Positions 7,123-8,950 of a stretch of DNA of 8,950 bases are shown here, piece by piece. The DNA lies in contig CAMXLV010000072.1 in NCBI GenBank assembly GCA_947244675.1, forward strand, positions 1 to 8,950, given 5' to 3'. The position numbers were made by a program, and so were the translations under genes. Every line of letters starts with the position of its first letter. The stretch's first letter is position 1. The DNA is from an uncultured Clostridium sp. (GTDB lineage Bacteria > Bacillota_A > Clostridia > TANB77 > CAG-508). The notes under the pieces are model-generated. The model was not told where the DNA came from, did not search any database, and saw only the letters and a program-made list of their open reading frames with translations.

Positions 7123-7419
7123 TCATGAAAAATAGCACTCTAAGAAGTCTTCGAGAAAATTCCATGGATCCCTGTGATCATAAAGGTAATCAATAATCGT
7201 TCCAGGCAATTTTTCTTCATCCAAGTTAAACTTGGATTTACAATTCTGACACTTTACCTTGTAATATGTCAAAAATGTTTTATCTCCCCAAAAATTTCTT
7301 TTTGGTTTTGTCCGAATAGAAATATCTTTAACCGTTATTTCCAATTCGGTGTGGCAATAAGGACATATTACATCCTTATTCCAAGTTTTAGGATTTACAC
7401 CCATTTTTTTTATCTTCAT
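7123..7419 (-). CDS. Small protein with two CxxC zinc-ribbon motifs, function unknown
   Basis: This 98-residue protein carries CPYC at 19-22 and CQNC at 57-60, the spacing of a zinc ribbon, followed by an acidic and aromatic tail (DHRDPWNFLEDFLECYF). I do not recognise a family. It has a strong ribosome binding site AAGGAGGT (7433-7426) six bases before the ATG, its own promoter and a structured leader. Codon 36 (7314-7312) is CGG, the only such codon in the window that must be read without a shift: skipping a base there leads to a TGA 15 codons later and loses the second CxxC. Use of CGG, GTG and CAG differs slightly from its neighbours and may point to recent transfer. A nucleic-acid-binding role is common for such ribbons but unproven here. 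Confidence 0.75.
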   Translation of the reverse strand: MKIKKMGVNPKTWNKDVICPYCHTELEITVKDISIRTKPKRNFWGDKTFLTYYKVKCQNCKSKFNLDEEKLPGTIIDYLYDHRDPWNFLEDFLECYFS

Positions 7420-7469
7420 GTTTCTACCTCCTTAAATTTTCTTGGAGGTTTTACCCTCCAAGTTATCAT
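7416..7469 (-). other. Possible 17-codon leader ORF overlapping the zinc-ribbon start
   Basis: An ATG at 7469 opens a 17-codon frame (MITWRVKPPRKFKEVET) whose TGA overlaps the downstream ATG as ATGA, the layout of translational coupling. It reads through both hairpin arms of the leader. There is no good ribosome binding site before it, so it may be accidental. Confidence 0.2.
7426..7462 (-). promoter_or_regulatory. Leader with competing hairpins that can free or mask the ribosome binding site
   Basis: In the minus-strand mRNA, CTTGGAGG (7462-7455) pairs with CCTCCAAG (7448-7441) around a 6-base loop. The same strand ACCTCC (7449-7444) is also perfectly complementary to GGAGGT (7431-7426) of the ribosome binding site. 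The two pairings exclude one another: the first leaves the site free, the second hides it. This is the logic of a translational switch; no ligand-binding domain of a known class is recognisable. Confidence 0.45.
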
Positions 7470-7508
7470 GTTCTAATTTCTTTTTGGGTACAACTTTTAT
7501 TGTTTTAT

Positions 7509-7536
7509 TTTATACTATTCTACATAATTTTGTCAA
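7509..7536 (-). promoter_or_regulatory. Predicted sigma-A promoter of the zinc-ribbon gene
   Basis: TTGACA (7536-7531) is a perfect -35 box; TATAAA (7514-7509) follows after 16 bases. Transcription would start near 7502, giving a leader of about 83 bases that contains the competing hairpins. Confidence 0.6.
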
Positions 7537-7553
7537 TGTCTTTTTCTAAGATC

Positions 7554-7596
7554 AAACAGTAAAAACACTGTTTATAGAAGATTTCTATAAATTTTT
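7554..7596. repeat. Two adjacent perfect hairpins, the second ending in a T-run on the plus strand
   Basis: AAACAGT (7554-7560) pairs with ACTGTTT (7567-7573). Directly beside it, and sharing three T, TTTATAGAA (7571-7579) pairs with TTCTATAAA (7583-7591), then TTTTT at 7592-7596. The second has terminator form on the plus strand, although no plus-strand gene is upstream. The pair lies just upstream of the zinc-ribbon gene promoter and could hold regulator sites. Confidence 0.4.
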
Positions 7597-7615
7597 CTGT
7601 AAAGGAACAATTAAA

Positions 7616-7645
7616 AGTGGGCTTAGCATTACTAATCAGCCCACT
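7616..7645 (-). terminator. Intrinsic terminator of the sigma/DUF4179 unit
   Basis: AGTGGGCT (7645-7638 on the minus strand) pairs with AGCCCACT (7623-7616) over 8 GC-containing base pairs, six bases past the DUF4179 stop codon, and is followed by TTTAATTGTT. This separates the sigma/anti-sigma unit from the zinc-ribbon gene. Confidence 0.75.
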
Positions 7646-7651
7646 CTACTA

Positions 7652-8809
7652 TTATTTTCTTACTAATTCGCTTTTATATTGTGTTTTACCATCATTGAAA
7701 TTAATATATAATTTTTTGTCTAGATCTTTCTTTCCAGCATTTAATCTCATCTTATATCCATCTTCTCCTGTTGTTCCACCACCTAAGTCAAAATAAATTT
7801 TTTCTTCTCCATCACTTACAAAAAACATCTTATCCCTCGCTTTAGAAAATTCATTACTAGGCATATCTTTTCCCTCAGAAATTAAAGTAACGTACTCTTT
7901 AGATTGAAATTTTATTACCATTCCAGATTCTGTTAAAGTAGCTTTATTTAAAGTAAATCCTGGTATTTCATCTTGTAACTTTAATTCTATTGTATTTCTT
8001 TCATAAAATTTATCTGGTACATCTATTTCAAAAATCCATTGTGCATCAGTAATTTGAAAGTTTTCTATACTTTCTAGTTTATTTTCTGCTTCTAAATCTA
8101 TCATATAATATCCTAAGTTAAAAACTTTAATATAGATTTTTTTACTTCTTGGAAATTGATCCCCTGCTCTTAAATTAATATTGCTTAAAATCGTTTTACT
8201 TTCTGGATCTACTTTTTCATTACCAATAGTATGTCCATCTGCTAACATATTTGTATGGATATCTACACCTAATTCTTTATATATAAATTCTGTTGTTCGA
8301 TCTATTTTTATATTTGGATCTAACATCATTCTACTACTTACTGCATAGATATTTTTATTTTCATCATAAACAGCATAGCTATAAGAAAATGTTTCAGAAT
8401 TTACTACCTTATCTTCTGCAAATTTAAAACTAATATTAGCATCCAAACAGTCATCTGTAAGCATAAGTGACTCTACTTTACTACTTACGCCATCTTGTGT
8501 TACATAATCCATATTGATAATTTCAGAATATCCATTTTCTTTTGATTCTTCTAATGCCCCCCTTGTAGTTTCTTCTGGTTTACTTTGAAATTCTTTAAAT
8601 TCTATGTCCCATTGAATTTTAGCATAAATCTTAGTAGAAGCTACCGCTACAAACACTATTACCATGAAAATAGCAGCCACATTAATTATTTTTCTTTTAG
8701 AAATTTTCATAGGAACCACTCCTTTCTTTTTAGCCATAATTCTTTTGTAGTTTTCTTCTTGATTATTCACTTTTTCCATGTATTCTTTAAAAATTGGATT
8801 TGCCATCAT
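7652..8809 (-). CDS. DUF4179 domain membrane protein, putative anti-sigma factor
   Basis: The 385-residue protein has a short, Lys-rich cytoplasmic N-terminus (about 1-40), one membrane segment at about 41-58 (IINVAAIFMVIVFVAVAS) and a long extracytoplasmic part. The opening of the outer part and its spacing from the membrane fit DUF4179 proteins, which in Firmicutes are encoded directly after sigma-70 family factors and are thought to hold them at the membrane. The rest of the outer domain (repeated beta-rich stretches such as KLYINFNDGKTQYKSELV at the end) has no motif I can name. The ATG at 8809 follows AGGAAAGGATG and is followed at once by a second in-frame ATG. It overlaps the end of the sigma gene by 23 bp, which indicates coupled expression. 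The anti-sigma role is inferred from family and context. Confidence 0.85.
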   Translation of the reverse strand: MMANPIFKEYMEKVNNQEENYKRIMAKKKGVVPMKISKRKIINVAAIFMVIVFVAVASTKIYAKIQWDIEFKEFQSKPEETTRGALEESKENGYSEIINMDYVTQDGVSSKVESLMLTDDCLDANISFKFAEDKVVNSETFSYSYAVYDENKNIYAVSSRMMLDPNIKIDRTTEFIYKELGVDIHTNMLADGHTIGNEKVDPESKTILSNINLRAGDQFPRSKKIYIKVFNLGYYMIDLEAENKLESIENFQITDAQWIFEIDVPDKFYERNTIELKLQDEIPGFTLNKATLTESGMVIKFQSKEYVTLISEGKDMPSNEFSKARDKMFFVSDGEEKIYFDLGGGTTGEDGYKMRLNAGKKDLDKKLYINFNDGKTQYKSELVRK

Positions 8810-8950
8810 TTATCACATCCTTTCCTAAGTATTTTTTCAATTCTTTTAAGGTTCGATAAATTTTATTTTTTACTTTTGACTCTGTTATCTCAAGTTCTTT
8901 AGCTATTTCTCCTATTTTTAAATCTAAAGCAAAATATAAGTAAAATATCT
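8787..8950 (-). CDS. Sigma-70 family RNA polymerase factor, C-terminal part (5' end outside window)
   Basis: The last 54 codons are visible, from an open frame at the window edge to TAA at 8789-8787. The residues LDLKIGEIAKELEITESKVKN followed by KIYRTLKELKKYL form the helix-turn-helix of sigma region 4, which binds the -35 box. The usual wording in the family is GLSYKEIAEILGISEGTVKSRLYRARKKLK, so the call is made on pattern. It overlaps the DUF4179 gene by 23 bp, as expected for an extracytoplasmic-function type sigma factor with its membrane anti-sigma factor. Subgroup and regulon cannot be told from this piece. Confidence 0.85.
   Translation of the reverse strand, partial: IFYLYFALDLKIGEIAKELEITESKVKNKIYRTLKELKKYLGKDVINDGKSNF

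Noticed and set aside
2928..7314. Simple reassignment of CGG to another amino acid
   Set aside because: Any one-for-one reading of CGG leaves both mutS and miaB out of frame; a one-base skip is needed regardless of which amino acid CGG encodes.
7441..7462. Intrinsic terminator before the zinc-ribbon gene
   Set aside because: The stem is followed by AAAATTTAAGGAGG on the gene's strand, with no T-run, so it fits a leader structure better.
8585..8902. Plus-strand reading frame of 105 codons opposite the DUF4179 start
   Set aside because: It is a shadow frame rich in Phe, His and Ser that covers the well-supported sigma/DUF4179 overlap on the other strand.

Overview
The window is very AT-rich and reads as a chromosomal segment of a low-GC Firmicute, most likely an uncultured gut-type Clostridia or Bacilli relative. 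This is inferred from gene content (a DUF1836 protein, a miaB–mutS operon, a sigma-70/DUF4179 pair), strong AGGAGG-type ribosome binding sites, and arginine codons that are almost all AGA, CGT or CGA. TGA is used as a stop codon.

Layout. 1-1617 (minus): an AMP-binding long-chain acyl-CoA synthetase, cut by the window edge just before its C-terminal end. 1618-1726: compact back-to-back promoters with two palindromes. 1727-2227 (plus): a DUF1836 MerR-like regulator. 2212-2253: a shared bidirectional terminator. 2255-6873 (minus): an operon transcribed miaB, then an unrecognised protein with a duplicated helix-turn-helix, then mutS; the genes overlap by 11 bp or lie 2 bp apart. 6874-7122: an intergenic region of hairpins and short repeats. 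7123-7419 (minus): a small double-CxxC zinc-ribbon protein, with a leader that can form two mutually exclusive hairpins, one of which masks the ribosome binding site. 7420-7651: its leader and promoter, plus hairpins. 7652-8950 (minus): the end of a sigma-70 family factor overlapping a membrane-anchored DUF4179 putative anti-sigma factor.

Main observation. mutS and miaB, in the same operon, are each interrupted by one extra nucleotide, and the two interruptions have the same form. In both, the zero frame runs into a CGG codon; skipping one base (the C) reads GGA or GGT and restores the protein at a glycine that is conserved in the family (MutS Q-V/I-G-S-F-V-P-A; MiaB I-G-G-C-M-M-Q). Across roughly 2,790 codons in the window I found only three zero-frame CGG codons: these two, and one in the small zinc-ribbon gene where no shift is needed. 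Neither site is a homopolymer. This suggests +1 recoding at a CGG codon that may be poorly decoded or undecoded, similar in logic to Ty3-type skipping of a base at a hungry A-site codon. Sequencing artefact, or genuine inactivation of both genes, remain serious alternatives that cannot be separated from this sequence alone.

How the genes relate. MiaB (tRNA ms2i6A37 methylthiolation) and MutS (mismatch recognition) are commonly neighbours in Clostridia. No mutL follows mutS here. The sigma/anti-sigma pair and the fatty-acid activation gene are independent transcription units.
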